DNA from: Rhabditoides inermis | Taxonomy: Eukaryota; Nematoda; Chromadorea; Rhabditida; Rhabditidae | DNA length: 64,000 nucleotides | Direction: 5' to 3' | Assembly (NCBI GenBank): GCA_963966185.1 | Contig: CAWZYM010000331.1 | Location: forward strand, 735,501-799,500 | In this document: positions 16,201-29,973 of the stretch, piece after piece | How the letters are laid out: each line of letters starts with the position of its first letter | Numbering within the stretch: position 1 is the stretch's first letter | The notes under the pieces: generated by a model | Told to the model about the DNA's origin: nothing | Seen by the model: the letters and a program-made list of their open reading frames with translations, nothing else | Database searches by the model: none | Made by a program: the position numbers and the translations under genes

Positions 16201-18443
16201 TTTTGTGATGACAAATGCGCATGAAAAGGACGTCTACCTCGAGAAGAAGTGGAAGATCGAGTACGTTAGGGAGTTCGGCTACCTGGGACGACTACTGAGC
16301 TGCGAGAAAGACGACAAGGACGAGATTACGCGACGCATCCAGAGTGGTTGGGCAGGATTCCAGAAGCACAAACACTTCCTCACCCTGCAAAGTGCCCCGA
16401 TGAGACTACGACGGAAGGTATTCCGTGCGGGAGTACTGTCGTGCATGACGTACGGCTGTGAGACGTGGAGCAACAAGGGCGAGGACCTCCAAAGACTGCA
16501 GAGAGCTCAAAGAAAGATGGAACGCCAGATGCTGGGAATCACCCTTCGCGACCGCATCCGAAGCAGCACCATACGACGGCAGACGCGCGTCCGTGACGTC
16601 ATCCAGGAAGTGCGACAGAGGAAGTGGAGGTTCGCAGAGAGGATCTTCAATGCGGACGGACGACGATGGGCAAAGGAGATGGTGAACTGGAAACCGAAGA
16701 AGACAGCTCGACCTGGCAGGCCATACAAGGAGTGGGAGGACGAGTTCGCGGATGCTATCGATCTACCGAAGAAAGATGCACGAACGGAATGGCGACACCG
16801 AATCACACAACACGACCAATGGAATGATCTATTCTCCCAGCGCTTATACTAAGACCTCTCATGCATGTGTACTTTGTACTTTATGTTCATGAAACGCGAT
16901 TCTGGATAAACCTTTGATTGATTGATTGATCCCTCTCTCCTCTCTCTCTACATCTCTCCATCCCTCTCCCTCTCTCCCTCTCCCTGTATCCCTCCCTCTC
17001 CCTTCCCCTCCCCACCTGTATAAGCAGACTCGGCCCCCCGTCCTCCCCCTCGCCCAGCTGTGGCAGCGAGGCGAACGCCCGCACCGCCTCGTCTTCTGGA
17101 AAACGAACAAGCATGTCACTTGTAACTTGTAAACAAAACGTTTCATCGCAATGCAAAAATGTTGCACTCGATTTGTGTAGTAATACGAATCTATCTTATC
17201 TTCTTATAATAAAATTTTGTTTCTGTACGTGCATGATCATGTTTACGATTCCGATTTTGATTTGATTTGAAGAATGGATAACAGACATGTCAAATACTCG
17301 ATGGAAACGGAAATAGCACTTGATACTCTCAGCGAACAGACCGACGACAATGGTGCAAGTTGCAATAGATGTCAAATACTATGTAGGAAACGGAAGAGTA
17401 GGGAAACTCGGAAGTCACTCAGATACTCACCGACTACAATGTTGCAGTGCTGCTGTCCGTACATGTTCTGGCAGACGAGCACAGTCAGAGCGAGCAGCTT
17501 GCGCGCCCACGACTCGATCACCGTGATCTCAACACGCAAAGTGGTAATCATAGCTGGTCACTTTTGATATCCACTGGATTCTTGGGGTTACTTGTTAAAA
17601 GATTTGATCACAGTGATCTGAACAGAGAAGAGGGTATACTGGAGATGGAGACTTGTTGTTTTAAATCGATGCAGAAAATCGAAAAGAATCAGGAAACTAG
17701 TGATTATGGGGAGGGCAGAGTCTACAGGAAGGAGATGTATAGGGAGTTGAAATCGATGCAGACAATCGATTACTTGTTAAACGGAATAAGATCTCTGCAA
17801 ATCACGATCACAGTGATCTGAAAGATGACTGTAGTACATAGTATAGGTGCATAGGTGGTCACACAAGGCAAAACAGATATGAAACAGGCAGAGCAGAGTC
17901 AAATCAGTGGTGTTAAGGGGTGTAAATTAACGGTTAAAAAAGAAGTAATCTCGAATCTGGAATGAATAACTAATGAAATCCAAGTTTCGCGAAAGCGATA
18001 ACTGCCTCGAGCATACTCGAATCAATCGTGACCTCTGTTCGCTGCTACCTTCAAAATTTATTGAAACTCTGTTCCTTAACAACATCATTTCGAACCCCTC
18101 ACATTCACATTCCAATCACCTTACCGAAACTGTCGGTGGCCACAGAAATCACAGCAGGAAGCCAGTCGCCGGCCGGCCTCTTCTTATCTCACCTTCTCCC
18201 ACATTCACATCACCACTACCAAACGCATTTTTGTGTTAATTGCGAGAACCAGTTACTGAATGTGAACGCTCAAATCTCTCGTGATATGTATTAGAAAAAT
18301 CAGTGAGATATGTTTCAGACAAATAATATGATGCAGCTATGAATAATCGCTCATTAATTGCTTATCCTACCTCTCCTCAATCACTCAATCATCATCATTA
18401 TTAACACAATCATAAAGTAGCGAAACCCGAAAACTGTCACCGA

Positions 18444-18501
<58 letters not shown>

Positions 18502-20197
18502 CACGTGGTGTCTCCACCGCTTGCACAGTACACTGAGTGTCCGCCAGTAGGCAGGAGATGGGATCGCCTCGATCAGAACCTGCAATAAAAAATAAAACAC
18601 CCATTACATACTGGCAAGCTTGCAAGTTTAATTGGAATCGCGTCGGTGTTACCTTAACGCAAATGCAATAGCAAACCTCATTATACTTCCACATTCAGTC
18701 GAATCAAAAGAAGCGTATTCATTGAATAATCATCAATTCACTTTGCCTTCATTCACTATCAATTATGATCAGAACGGTTGCGTATCAAACGTCACACCAT
18801 GAGATGCATATATGTATTAAAATGAAACGTAAGGCGTAAATGTTCGAAACAATCACTCCGTTTCTGCTATTCAAATTACCGGCTTACATGAAAACATTGT
18901 ATAAATTTCCAACTAGAATATACCGATCCACACAGAAACATAACACGGCGCGTAACTATAACCACCAGCAAAGGGCCACCATCCGCCCAGTCATGTATAA
19001 TCTCTAAAGTAGCGGCCAGTCTCTTCGAAACACCTTCTAGACGCACTTCGAAACGCCTCGAAACACGACCAAACTGTGGTTTTCGAAGGGGCTGTTTCGA
19101 AGAGACTGACCACACCTCAACCCATTCAAAGCTTCACAAACACCACCGACTTTTACGTAGTGAAAAAGGTCTAACCCATTCACAACCTCACACTCAAACC
19201 CAACACCCACCGCCTTGAGCCACAGGTCGAGAAGGGTGTCGACCACTCGGGAGCCGACGCGCGATGCCAGATCGTCTGCAACACACTTTCCCCTCCTCTT
19301 ACCAACCGGAAGTACTCTCACAGTAGGGGACAGTCAACCCCTGTAGCGAGTACCTTCATCTACACTCCCTCTCCCGGGTGAGCACCTATCCCCAACTCTC
19401 CCCCCCCCCCTCCTCCTCTTCCTTCTCGACCACCCACCGGTCGGTCTCCCATCCCCTTTGCTCTACACTCCCTCCCCTCCTCACCGGGCATACTCGGCTC
19501 GGCCAGCAGCAGATCGGCGCTGTTCAGCATGAACGACAACGAGCGGGTCCACGCCTGCAAGCGACCGATTAAGTGATCATATAAGGTAATATAGCATTAT
19601 GTAGTGGTGGTGACAGTGGTGATGACATCATGACTCCATGCGGTTATTGATGGGAAAACGACATTATAGTCATGATGATTTGACGAAACCTACTTCACAC
19701 CAAACTCGTTGGCGAGCAAAAAAACATATAATTCTATCCTAAGCTAAAAGAGAGGGCGCTGCGCGCCCTCTCTAATTCTCGCAATAAGTTGCGCGCAGTG
19801 TGGTACATTAGAACAAGACGGAGAGTCAGCTCGCGACAATAGTGCGCAAAACAAGAGAGGCAGAAGGTATTGGCATCGTATTTCGAACTGCGAGCGAGGT
19901 AGATCGAAAACTATCGTTCCGGCGCAGAGTATACATGTTCACCTAAATCCCCCACCTCGTCCTGGTACTTCCTGCTGGCCGTGTGTGTGAGCGTGCGCAC
20001 CGCGTGCAGCACCTCCTCGATAGCCTGCGACTGACGGTCGATCGCCAGGGATAACTGCAACAGAGGACGTTCGCGCACCCACACGCTACCCTTTCTATTT
20101 TCCAGCCGCAACGAAGGAGACAGTCTATGGAACCAAAAGCTTCCCTTTACTTGTGCAGTCCATTTTCGCTTTAGTTTGATTTTATACTACGGCGTAC

Positions 20198-20258
<61 letters not shown>

Positions 20259-23200
20259 TAGCTGCATTCCAGTAGTAAGTCTATAGAACCACACGGCCCT
20301 TCACTTGTGCATCATTCCATACACTGTGTGTATCGAACGTTTCGAAAAAAATAAGTTTCGCTTCCCAGACACCACGGACTCAACCATTTTAGATAATGAT
20401 GAAAACAATGCCGAACTACCGTATTTAAAGTGGCATAACAACGACAAACTGAAGTTATTCCAAACGTACGCTTCACATTTCTTTGACCAGGCAACACAGA
20501 AATGATTACTTCAATGAGACGTTGGCCATGAATAGAACACACCAACAACGGTACGACTACGTTTCGCGCTCAACACAACCCTAGCAAGCGCCGCGGACAT
20601 AACAATGCGAATTTTTTCAGAAGCTTTCATCAGTTGATGATCACACAATAATACAACGTTTCCTCTGCACTTCTCTCTCTCCCTCCCCCTCCCTCCCTTC
20701 CCTCTCCTCCTCTCTCTCCCTCCCTCCCTCCCTCTCTCTCTCTCTCCCTCTCCCTCCCTCCCTTCCCTCTCCTCTCTCCCTCCCTCCCTCTCTCCCTTCC
20801 TCTCTCTCTCTCTCTCTCTTTTTTTTTTCTTTCTCTTTCTCTCTCTCTCTCTCCCTCTCTTCCCCCTCCCCTCACCTGTGCATCCGTGATTGCCGCCGGC
20901 TCCACCCTCCTCACGAACACACTCCGCAGCGATTCGATGATTGTGCTGAACATGGCTATTAGAATAACAATTCATATATAATATATTAAAACTGGTGTAT
21001 CAATACAACTACATTAAATTGTCTGCGAAAACCGACAACCGCTACAAAACAATTGCGTGAAACGTACTGTTCACCAAACACAGAAAATACAGAAACTTTT
21101 TTGTCCAATTCTGGAACTTCTCGGATGCCTCTTCTGAATGATATCTACTCTACTCTACAGAAACATTCAATGCTAAACGTACTGAAATGTTCACCGAACC
21201 GCCCAAACAGTCCCAGAAATCACCCACAGGAAGTACTTCTCGGGTGTCTCTATTAAATGGCATCTACTATCTACTCTACTGATGTATTCTAAAAAGTCCT
21301 GGGAACTACCGGGAACCTACCGGAAGTACTTCTCGGGCGTCTCGAGGAGAGGCGTGGGTATGTCCCCGTCCGGCAGGTCGGACAGGGCGCGCAGCCAGTG
21401 CAGGTATGTGCGCACGGCACTGAAAGGAGAGATTCAGGAATACGAATATGATACTACGGATTCCATTTAAAAGTAATCATACTGAGTACAGCCAGTGCAC
21501 AACAGCACTTCAATACAATCATTAGAGTCGATCATAAAAATAATATTCTGCTTGACTCTATTTCAGTGGCGCAGATGTACTTGTGAGGAACACGGGATTT
21601 TTTTTTGGAAAATCGACATTCTATTACGCTTCGCCATCTCACGCTTCATTCATGATAATGGTGCAACGTATGTGGTATGGCATTGAAAAATGACAATGGG
21701 GAAATTGATGATTGATCACAATGATTATTCAAGTATCGCAGAAGTTGAAGTACATAGGAACTTGGAAAACGGTCGAGTTATTGCACATCACCATCGCATG
21801 TGTCATTAGAAATCACCGTGCAACATATCGTATAAGTGGTATTTCCTTCAAAACGAAAAAAATCTCACCGTCGCACCGAGTCGTACTCTCTATGGCGAGA
21901 GAAGGGCAGGGTGAGGGAGTGGTTCAGCACCTGCAAACACCCTCATCCTCCTCCTCCTCCTCCTCCTCCTCCTCCTCCTCCTCCTCCTCCTCCTCCTCCT
22001 CTCTCTCTCTCTATCATTCCATTCCAAAGTTGTCCTTCCTCCAAACTCAGAGTGCATTCTGAATCCTCTTTCACTCTCCCTAACTTCCTTTCCTTCCTCC
22101 TACCCACCTGCATGATCATTCCCAATCTCCTCCTACTCTCACTTCTTTAGCATGCCACACTTGCCCTTACTCTAAGTCCTAAGACTCAAAGCGCAATCTG
22201 ACCTCATCTCCTTCTCCTCTCTCCCTACCTCCTCTCCCCTCTTTCAGTCTCCCCAACAAGAACTCCAACAAGACCCACCTGCATGATCCACCTGAGCTGT
22301 TCCTCTCCGACCAGTCGAATGGGCTCGCCCGTCGGCAGCTGCCCGCCGTCCGACGACAGCTCAGACAGGATGGCGGACGAGACATTCTCGCGAGTCGACC
22401 TAAAACACACATCACTCTTCACTCTTTCGTATAACTCTTTAGTATGGATGTTCCCGCGTCGACCTCAAGCAATCTGTTGTACAACTCTTTCGATCTTTCG
22501 ACTTCCGTATGTATTACACGAACACTCTGGACTAATGTTACTTTACTATTTGACTATGATCCCGCGTCGAACTCAAGCAATCCGATGTATGTTAGACAGT
22601 AAGACAATCACACTCTTTCGATCTTTCGACTTCCGTATGTATTACACGGACACTCTGAACTTCTGCTACTGTATTTCAATATTATAATGTTGGAGTTTGT
22701 GTTATTTATAATGTTTCATCGCTCAAATGAAACTTTTTCGAACCAGACGCAATTAACCACTTTTAATCGCAATTAATCATTTCGACCACTCTTTCTTGTC
22801 GAAACACCACACGGCACACAACATTTAAGATTTCACATACATATACAACTGGACACGTATGCAACCGCTACCACAACTTTCAACGTTTCTGTCATCCCCG
22901 TTGAAATCCGCGTGCCCAACCCGCTTGCGTACCTGAAAAAATGTACCAACATCACCAAAAATTTTTGCGATATGCTGATTTTTTGCGGCCGCTTTGCGGC
23001 CGCATTGCGTAAGCCTTTTTAATTGAGCTCCAATCGCGTATGCAAATTAATATTTGAAACTTTCCAAGTACCGTTATGTATGTATTCAACACTGGCACCA
23101 TCTGCCCACATCTATACCATACAGCCTGCACTATAAAGCAATTCAATTAATACCAAATCCACTATTCAACTGGCACCATCTCGCCACACGTATACATACC

Positions 23201-23699
23201 CTACAGGCACTCTCTGCCCGTCTCTCCATCACTGCCTACTGTCCACTGTTCCTGTGTCAACAATCCCCCCTCGTCTATACAGCTCATCCCCATTCAAGAG
23301 CCATCATCCCCAATAGTCCATAGTACTACGACTACCAGCTATTCACACCTCCCCAATCGATACCATCAATCGATATCACACAAAACCAGATCACAACACC
23401 TTCCCAGACAATCACTGCACTGCGCGACACGAATCTCCTGACTAATCACTCCTTGTCACTCTCCCCTCTCACTCCCACAATCGAAAATGCGAAAACACAA
23501 AAGAACGGAGGCGCCTCGACAAAAAAGAACACCAAACTCGAGAATCAGAAAAGATCAGAAAAGGGAACCGAATAAACGGGGGAAAAACTGAGATCAGAAG
23601 AAGAAAAAACCTCGAATAAACGAACACCAACCTCGAGAAAAGGTCGAGGATGCTGGATTGTAAGTCAGGAAACTCCAGTGTCGGCCATTCTTCGTACAT
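837..23699 (-). CDS. RALGAPB: Ral GTPase-activating protein subunit beta (RalGAP-beta), N-terminal ~735 aa, cut by left edge
   Basis: RalGAP-beta pairs with a catalytic alpha subunit to switch off Ral GTPases. Recognition rests on exon peptides matching the N-terminal half of the family in order: MYEEWPTLEF start, ALSDLPDGDIPTPLLETPEKY, PSPAYWRTLSVLCKRWRHH, CWFQLVSLLDAPASILS. Exons in transcript order: 23632-23699, 22279-22399, 21869-21930, 21321-21419, 20876-20945, 19956-20054, 19485-19554, 19211-19275, 18505-18579, 17431-17527, 17016-17095, 13549-13627, 12984-13097 (or 12912-13097), 12504-12593, 10309-10392, 9882-9995, 9272-9366, 8740-8830, 8276-8383, 7935-8014, 7200-7281, 6540-6602, 5795-5889, then tentatively 3676-3760 and 837-962. 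Every junction has GT and AG and the phases chain through. The middle exons are Ser/Thr/Gly-rich linker. The C-terminal Rap-GAP-like domain is not seen and should lie beyond base 1. TTTCAG directly precedes the ATG, so the start may be an SL acceptor or an internal exon. Identity is solid for exons 1-12 and weaker towards the left. Confidence 0.8.
1720..2253. mobile_element. 534-bp inverted-repeat (fold-back) element
   Basis: Bases 1720-1851 and 2123-2253 are near-perfect inverse copies (arms about 131 bp, one 1-bp gap). A 270-bp AT-rich centre separates them. No coding. It sits between the two leftmost tentative RALGAPB exons. Confidence 0.8.
6621..6813. mobile_element. Fold-back MITE, copy 2 (longest)
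   Basis: The left end TTGCGGTCAGTCTCTTCGAA and right end TTCGAAGAGACTGACCGCA are inverse. The interior is a run of about 22-bp imperfect units (ACTCCCGAATTGCCTTCGAA type). It lies in the intron between RALGAPB exons 21 and 22. Confidence 0.75.
11104..12515. repeat. 127-bp tandem array, ~11 copies, each carrying a 5' splice site
   Basis: The phrase ACCCCACTCACCGCTCC recurs at 127-bp steps (starts 11234, 11361, 11488, 11615, 11731, 11858, 11985, 12112, 12239, 12366, 12493); one step is 116 because 11 bp are missing. On the minus strand each unit ends in GGAGAGGAGCG followed by GTGAGTGG, the end of RALGAPB exon 14 and its donor. The array starts at the real donor (12504) and extends into the intron. 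Confidence 0.95.
13914..16932 (+). mobile_element. RTE-clade non-LTR retrotransposon, frameshifted, in a RALGAPB intron
   Basis: An AP-type endonuclease (frame open from 13998; catalytic-type segments GDWN and TDHRLV in the next frame) is followed by a reverse transcriptase with FVDYKKAYDS, GARQGCPYSP and YADD motifs and the C-terminal RKMERQMLGI...RPGRPYKEWEDE block typical of RTE. The stop is at about 16850. The 3' end carries short GATT tandem repeats (16913-16931), an RTE habit. The reading frame changes near 14240 and again near 15330, so the copy is inactive or mis-assembled there. A 30-bp segment is duplicated in frame at about 15660-15720. It lies antisense inside the intron between RALGAPB exons 11 and 12, just after an (ATT)n run. 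Confidence 0.88.
15659..15719 (+). repeat. 30-bp in-frame duplication inside the RTE RT region
   Basis: GGATTTCGCTCTGGGTTTTC and the following 10 bases occur twice head to tail, doubling the ten residues GFRSGFSCAD just before RT motif A. Confidence 0.95.
19006..19117. mobile_element. Fold-back MITE, copy 3
   Basis: Same inverted ends (GCGGCCAGTCTCTTCGAAA and GTTTCGAAGAGACTGACCAC), short interior. In the intron between RALGAPB exons 8 and 9. Confidence 0.7.
19776..19937 (+). repeat. Dispersed ~150-bp repeat, copy A
   Basis: Shares TCGCAATAAGTTG, GCAAAACAAGAGAGGCAG and AGCGAGGTAGATCGAAAACT in the same order with copy B at 53.1 kb. In the intron between RALGAPB exons 6 and 7, ending about 18 bp from exon 6. 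An 11-bp perfect GC hairpin (19749-19773) touches its left end. Confidence 0.7.
22430..22660. repeat. Local duplication in RALGAPB intron 1
   Basis: TCTTTCGATCTTTCGACTTC and the bases after it occur at about 22483 and 22615. The paired CCGCGTCGA blocks at 22454 and 22562 resemble the exon 2 start (GTCGACTCGCGAGAATG on the minus strand). Confidence 0.7.
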
Positions 23700-24675
23700 C
23701 TGAAATCGGGGAGATCCAATAGCATTAGCATCACAACGACAATGGCTCGAAAATGTAATCCCCCCACTAAACGCGATAACAACACCGAAAACCGGGCTGG
23801 CAAAAAGAGAAGTGAGTAGGCGGGGCGACGGAATGAGATCAGAAATAGACCGGGCTCACATAAGTTACGTTTCTTAGCAATACTAAAACACCAACATAAC
23901 ATTGCGCTACAATAGTTGATTGCTTTCGATTCTAGAAAATTCGCAATTGCAAAGCGGGTGATATCACCCCATAAAAGAGTGTCATCGCGGCACGATAAAG
24001 TCAGGCTAGTCAATCGATGCCGGGCTGATTCATATCACATATCAAAACATATCGTGCCGAAAAAGAGAAGAGAAACATGAAGAAATGTGGCGAGGAACAT
24101 CACCAACCATACACACACACACACACACAATCACAGACGAGCTGAGCGCGTTTTCAACAAAAACCCGAGCAAACCTCCCGATCTCTCTCTCTCTCTCTCT
24201 CTCCCCCCTCTCTCTCTCTCTGTCGCCTCACCTTTCTCTCGCTCGCGCACCTGGGCAAAACACACACACGCACGAATTTTCACATCCCCTTTCGCAGGTC
24301 AGAGAGGAGGGGAGAGAGTGCAGAGTGAGTGCAGTCAAGTGAGAGGCACAGACACAGTGAGAGAATAGTGAGAGATCGCAGTGAGTGTGAGAGAGAGTCC
24401 ACTACTACCAATACCGAACCGAGTGCTGAAAGAAGTGCACTGCTCAAATAAACTCTCACCGAGAGCCCCCCCCCCTACACTACACATCATCCACTGTATT
24501 CCGTCCAATATAGTAAAACACACGCGGCACAATCATACACGACGCGCACAATCATACACTACAATGCGCGATAGCCACGCGCCTTGTCCACACTCTAACG
24601 AGTAGGGAGATAGAGAAGAAGATGACCTTGGATTGCCCCTTTTCTTCAGGCATGCAGGCTAACCCCGGGGAGACA

Positions 24676-24717
<42 letters not shown>

Positions 24718-24951
24718 AAGAATTGAGAAAAGGAGACGCCGCATCTCCATAGGCACCTACGCAACCTTTCACCACAACCACTAAATCACAACACTGATCA
24801 AAGTCGAATAATTTATTTCCTTTTTACACATCGTATATCACACAGCATACAATAAAGCGTCAAAAAATACATTACGCAACACTCAAAGTGGGACTCTGTC
24901 CTATTAGCTGCACTTCAATCCATCGGTAGATCAAACCTCCCCGGCGGTAGA

Positions 24952-27473
24952 TCACTGCTTACCCTCCGCTGCCGCAATCTTCGCTTCCAACTCATCAACG
25001 TGAGCCTATAAAATCACAATGTAACTTAATTATTATATCAATTAAATATTAACCAACCTGTAGTGCACTGAGTACACTGAATAGCTCGGAGCGAAAAGCA
25101 GTGAGCTCAGAGGAGTGCCTTCAACAAATGTGTACTATTTTCATCAATCTAAGCGAATCTCAGATACATACGTATTACAACACACCACCACTTTCGCATA
25201 TTCACTTGACAGCGAAACATAGTTCTTACCGTCAACCGTCATACGTCATTGACACCAGTCACATCCCCCAATCTACACCATCCTCACATATTCACTCGGC
25301 AATCTCTTGCTCTCTCTTTCTCACTCTGCTCCTATCCTATCCTCCCATTCAGGCTTCAAGGGTGGCTTGGATTAGATTGTACAACACTACACTAACAATT
25401 TTCCTCCCCTCCCTCCCTCCCTCTTTCTCTTCCTCTCCCCCCTTTCTCACTCCTCCTCTCCTTCTCCCTCCCTCCCTCTCCCGCTCTCTTCTCTCTCCCT
25501 CCTCATCTTCCTCTTCCTCTACCCTCTCTCTCTTCCTCTCCCCTCTCTCTCTCCCTCCCTCTCTCTCTCCCTCCCTCTCTCTCTCCTTCTCCCTCCTTCC
25601 CCTTCTCTCTCCTTCCCCTCCCCTCTCCCCCCTCACTTCTTCCACTCGTCCACCGCCTTGTCCACCTCGGCGGCCATCACCTCCACCGCCGGTTCGTGGC
25701 TCGGAGCGGCCGCGATCGACTCGGACGAACACACCACCTGCAAGACACCAGGCATTATACCCGCAAAAAATATGTTGCACACACATAATAACTACAACAC
25801 GGTGATCCAAATTCAATCCTCCATGCTCCATGTTCATAATACAGTCCATCCGCAAGCCACACGCATTATACCAGCTTGAAATATGCTTCACACCCATGCC
25901 AACTATAAAACGATTGATAATCTATAATATTTCCCGCCGTAGTCCCTCATCCACATACTCTCATTAATGGTACTTGAACCCTCATTCACATATCCACCTC
26001 ATGTCCCTCCCCTCTCTTACCTTTCACCTCTCGTCATATGTTTCACACCATTACCAACCACATAACGAGCAGTAGTCTATAATACTCGATTCACAAGTTC
26101 TACTTGAGTCCTCATTGGCCCTCCCCATACCTTGCACCGGTCGTCAAAATGTCACACTACAGTCACTCTGTCACACTACAGTGCTTCCTCCCACCTATCA
26201 ACCTATCCCTCTTATTCCTTCTCCATCTATCTATCACTATAGTGTTTCCTTCTCTCCCTCCCTCTCCTCACCTTGCACCTCTCGTCAAACTCCGCCACCA
26301 GCTCTGCCCGGCGACGGATCAGCTCGTCGCAGAACTGCACCGCGTTCAGCTTGTCCCCGATAGGACGCTTCTCCGGCTGACAAGACCAGATTAATACATG
26401 TTTGGGACATTTTGAACAACACGCTCATATAGTCGTCGCCTGGAGGATAGTTTCTGCTAATGACAGCCGGGGTCAGTTGGCGAAACTCAGTCGCGAGCGA
26501 GAGAGGTCAGACAGCGCGGGAAAGGCTCGAGTGTGCCGCGGCCTCTGATTCGCGTTCTTTGATCGATATTATCGTTTGAAAGCGCGCGCGTGGGTCTCCT
26601 CACGACTAGAAGGTAGATCGAATGCGACTAGAGGGTAGATCGATTTTCTACCGTAATCTGGCGAACTATCTCCCAGAATAATATTATATGTTTCATACAC
26701 GCTTAATACTGCAATGAAACAATTCCATTACAAGACGCGATGACCCGTATCCACTATCCGGGACAAAATCACGATTAGCTGTTCGTACTTCTAGCTTCTA
26801 GCGGCCCCCGCCACCCACCATGGTGGCGGCCTGCTTGAGTGCCTTGAGTCTGTCGATGGGCACGTTGAGTACTCGCTGGAATCCGCGCTGCTGGAGAGAG
26901 GCGCGAATGGCGGCTACCTGAAAAGAATGTAGTCTTGACAAATGTATTGCCTTTTGCCTAGCATGTTTGCCCAACAGGAGTATTTGCTTATTATATATTA
27001 TGCGATGAAGTATTATATAGGTTTCACAGTCGCAACATCACCTAGCTAATAGGAATAATTTCAATGAGTATATGCACAGAAAATAATTACCTTGTAAACT
27101 CTAATCGTGAAATTCTAATTGTAACTAAAGTGAATAACGATCAAACTGAACAATGCATCTACAACAGAAGATACTACTAACCACTAAATTAGTCAGCGTC
27201 TCCTCTCCAACCACACACACACGTGCTGTACAATACTCATATCCGCACCCTGTAGCTAACCTTTGTATCTAGCATCTTAGGCACTACTATATGCTTCATA
27301 TCATCATGATTGTGTTGTCATATTCAGATATAACGATTCCGGATGAACGATTTATTGATTGATTGATTGTACCTAACCTCCTTGTCCAGGTTACCGATCG
27401 GCTCGCCGCCTGCTCCGCTCAGTCCCAGCACACGCTCCACGTCGCTCAGACGCTGCTCCACAGACACCTCCAT
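24952..27473 (-). CDS. Dynactin p24 (DCTN3)-like coiled-coil protein, 171 aa
   Basis: Six exons keep phase: 27378-27473, 26819-26917, 26272-26376, 25637-25737, 25058-25118, 24952-25005. The 171-residue product is mostly helical and charged, with heptad-like stretches at both ends (start VEQRLSDVERVLG, end AHVDELEAKIAAAEG). Length, the N-terminal RLxxVExxL pattern followed by a Gly-rich turn, and the C-terminal helix fit the dynactin shoulder subunit p24/DCTN3 (about 186 aa in human), which helps dynein carry cargo. No single diagnostic motif exists, so this is a shape-based guess; another small coiled-coil subunit is possible. It is the last of four co-directional genes, 289 bp after the mL43-like stop, and CTTCCAG abuts the ATG, a plausible SL acceptor. 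The reverse complement of AATAAA lies near 24,815. The intron after exon 3 holds two copies of that exon's end. Confidence 0.45.
27300..27370 (+). mobile_element. Possible LINE 3'-tail remnant with (GATT)n
   Basis: CGATTCCGGATGAACGATTT followed by GATT repeats resembles the end of the RTE copy at 16,900-16,931 (GATTCTGGATAAACC then GATT repeats). It lies in the intron just upstream of the dynactin-like exon 1 end. Confidence 0.4.
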
Positions 27474-27762
27474 CTGGAAGACTTACTTCTCCTTCTCCTC
27501 CTCCTCCTCCTCTCTCTCTCTCTCCCCCTCTCCCCCCTCTCTCTCTCCAACAGATATCACATGGTCACCAAACCAATGTAGCCTTCCGGCATAATCACAC
27601 AATTCGCATCCAAAAACATCTCTTTATCACTCATCCTCGCATCAACAAAAACAAACAAAACTCTATACAACTCTATCTAGTGTTACGGGCTAATCTACAA
27701 CAAATTCATATGCAATCGATTAATCAATATCGATTATCGATCGATGCAGATCAATCGATCAA

Positions 27763-29937
27763 TCAATACTTCCTGTATGCGAGGTGGGGATGGTTGTGGG
27801 AGGTGGTGGCAGTCGCGTCCGCCGGGTCCGCCTTCCACTGAGAGTACACCTGAAAAAAGAAAAGTTTAAAATAATTAAAAACAACTCAAAGGATATGTAT
27901 CACAGCAACTTCAGCTGGATTTACCGATTGTGAACGGTAATAAAGGTTACAGCGGCATATGATTTTCCAAGAAACCTAATTGTCAAAAATTCCTACTACA
28001 CAACTACACTGCCCGTCGGAACGATAGATAAGTACAAGTTGTCGGCGATACGCGTACAATGCATGCCACTCAATGCCTGTGCTCTATGCCCTGTGTAGCT
28101 TGAACACGTCGTGTCGTTTTGAAATCTCATTACCAAATACCAAACCAACGCCTACTACATAGAATGAGACATATCGTATCGTAATGTCACGTCATAGCTC
28201 GCCCAGTGTGTCACTTGCACGCTTGCACCGTGCCCCACTCGCCCCCGTACCGCTACCGCTCGTAACTCGTCACTATAACTCGACCCCAGTGCCCTGTCCT
28301 CGTACCGATTCAATACAACGACCGACACATGGCAATCTCACGTGATAGCCTAGTAGCTCGTTCAGTCTATATACCCCCCGGCCCCGGCACCCCCCCTCTC
28401 CCTCCCCCACCCACCTTGAACACGTCGTGTCCCATCGTCTCCGTGTCCCACAGCTCCTGTCCGCGAGGCAGCCGGCGGTTCACGCCACGCTTCAGTCCTG
28501 CAAACACACAGTCCCATAAAGAATGCATTTTCAACTTACGATACGTTTCACAGTTTCGTTATAGCACATACATAGACATCCAAACTAATGTGTAGTGACC
28601 TTCAACCCTAACAAAACCCCAATAGACGAATAGTTCACTCTCATGTTCATCACTCCAGTTACAGTGCTTACTTCCTTCTACCAATCCCTCTTATCCTTTC
28701 TACCTATTCCTTCTACGTCTACCCATCACTCCAGTGTTCCCTCCTCCCTCCCCTTCCCCCTCCCTACCGGGCCGGTAGTCTCCGCCGATGCTCATCTCCT
28801 CGACCATCGACAGGATCTGGTGCGACGTCTTCCACGAGACGCGCTTCTTGCGGTGACGCAGCCACGAGTAGCTGGAACAAAGAGACGGTAATCACACATC
28901 TTTCAACGCGAGTCTGTGGGTAGCGATTGGTGCTGTTGATTTAAGGTGCGGTCAGTCTCTTCGAAAGCCATTCGGGAGTGTTTCGAAGGCGATTCGAAAG
29001 TGTTCTGAGGGCGATTCGAAAGGCAATTCTGAAGTGTTTTGGGGGCATTCGGGAGTGTTTCGAAGAGACTGACCGGTACTTTAGTGCAATTGCAATTAGA
29101 CAAGCACATATATAGACGAATAAGACAAGCACATCTCTCTCACACACTCCAATACTCAAATATCAAAACGTTTCAATTATTAATTAAACTACGTTGTGAG
29201 ATTGACATCGAATTACGTTTCAATGGATCACTAAACTTTATCGTCAAATTTAACAATAATTCCGGTACTATACAAGATCATAGCTTTAAAAAAACACTCA
29301 TTGTATCTTGCATACTCCAACTACTACAAATAGGTTTCAACGAATGACTAAACCATATCGTGCGAATAAAATACAATATCAGAGTTTCTAGAAGAGTAAA
29401 GAAACTCACTCGCCGACGACGAACGGGTCGCACTCGGTGTAGCTGCGCTGCAGAAAGTACTTCACCTGAGGGTTGTTCTCCCTGCAATGAACAAGATTCG
29501 ATACACAGCATCAATCACAACCCATAACATTACATTTGCTATGAACGACGCATTTACAATTCACACGTTCCTACGTAAAAAAGCAAAGAGAGATTGTCAA
29601 AATGCTCAAACATGAGACTACACCAAACGATGGAAACATCATCAACTACCCAATATGAAAGTAGATTGAAATATATTATATACGGAGGTCGGATTGACAA
29701 AATATACAAACCATGAGATTGGACGAAACGATAGAAACGTACATTTCATGGAAATCATTTCAAAGAAAAAACAACAACAAAACAAAATACCTAATGACGG
29801 GGAGGAACTCCTCGACAAACTGCTCCAGACCCTCGCTCTTCAGAGAGTTGTGCGTCCACGAGAGGCGGAGAGCCTACATGAACATTTTCATTATTGTAAC
29901 AGAGGGGAGAGAGAGGCAGAGAGAGAGGGAGAGGGAG

Positions 29938-29973
<36 letters not shown>
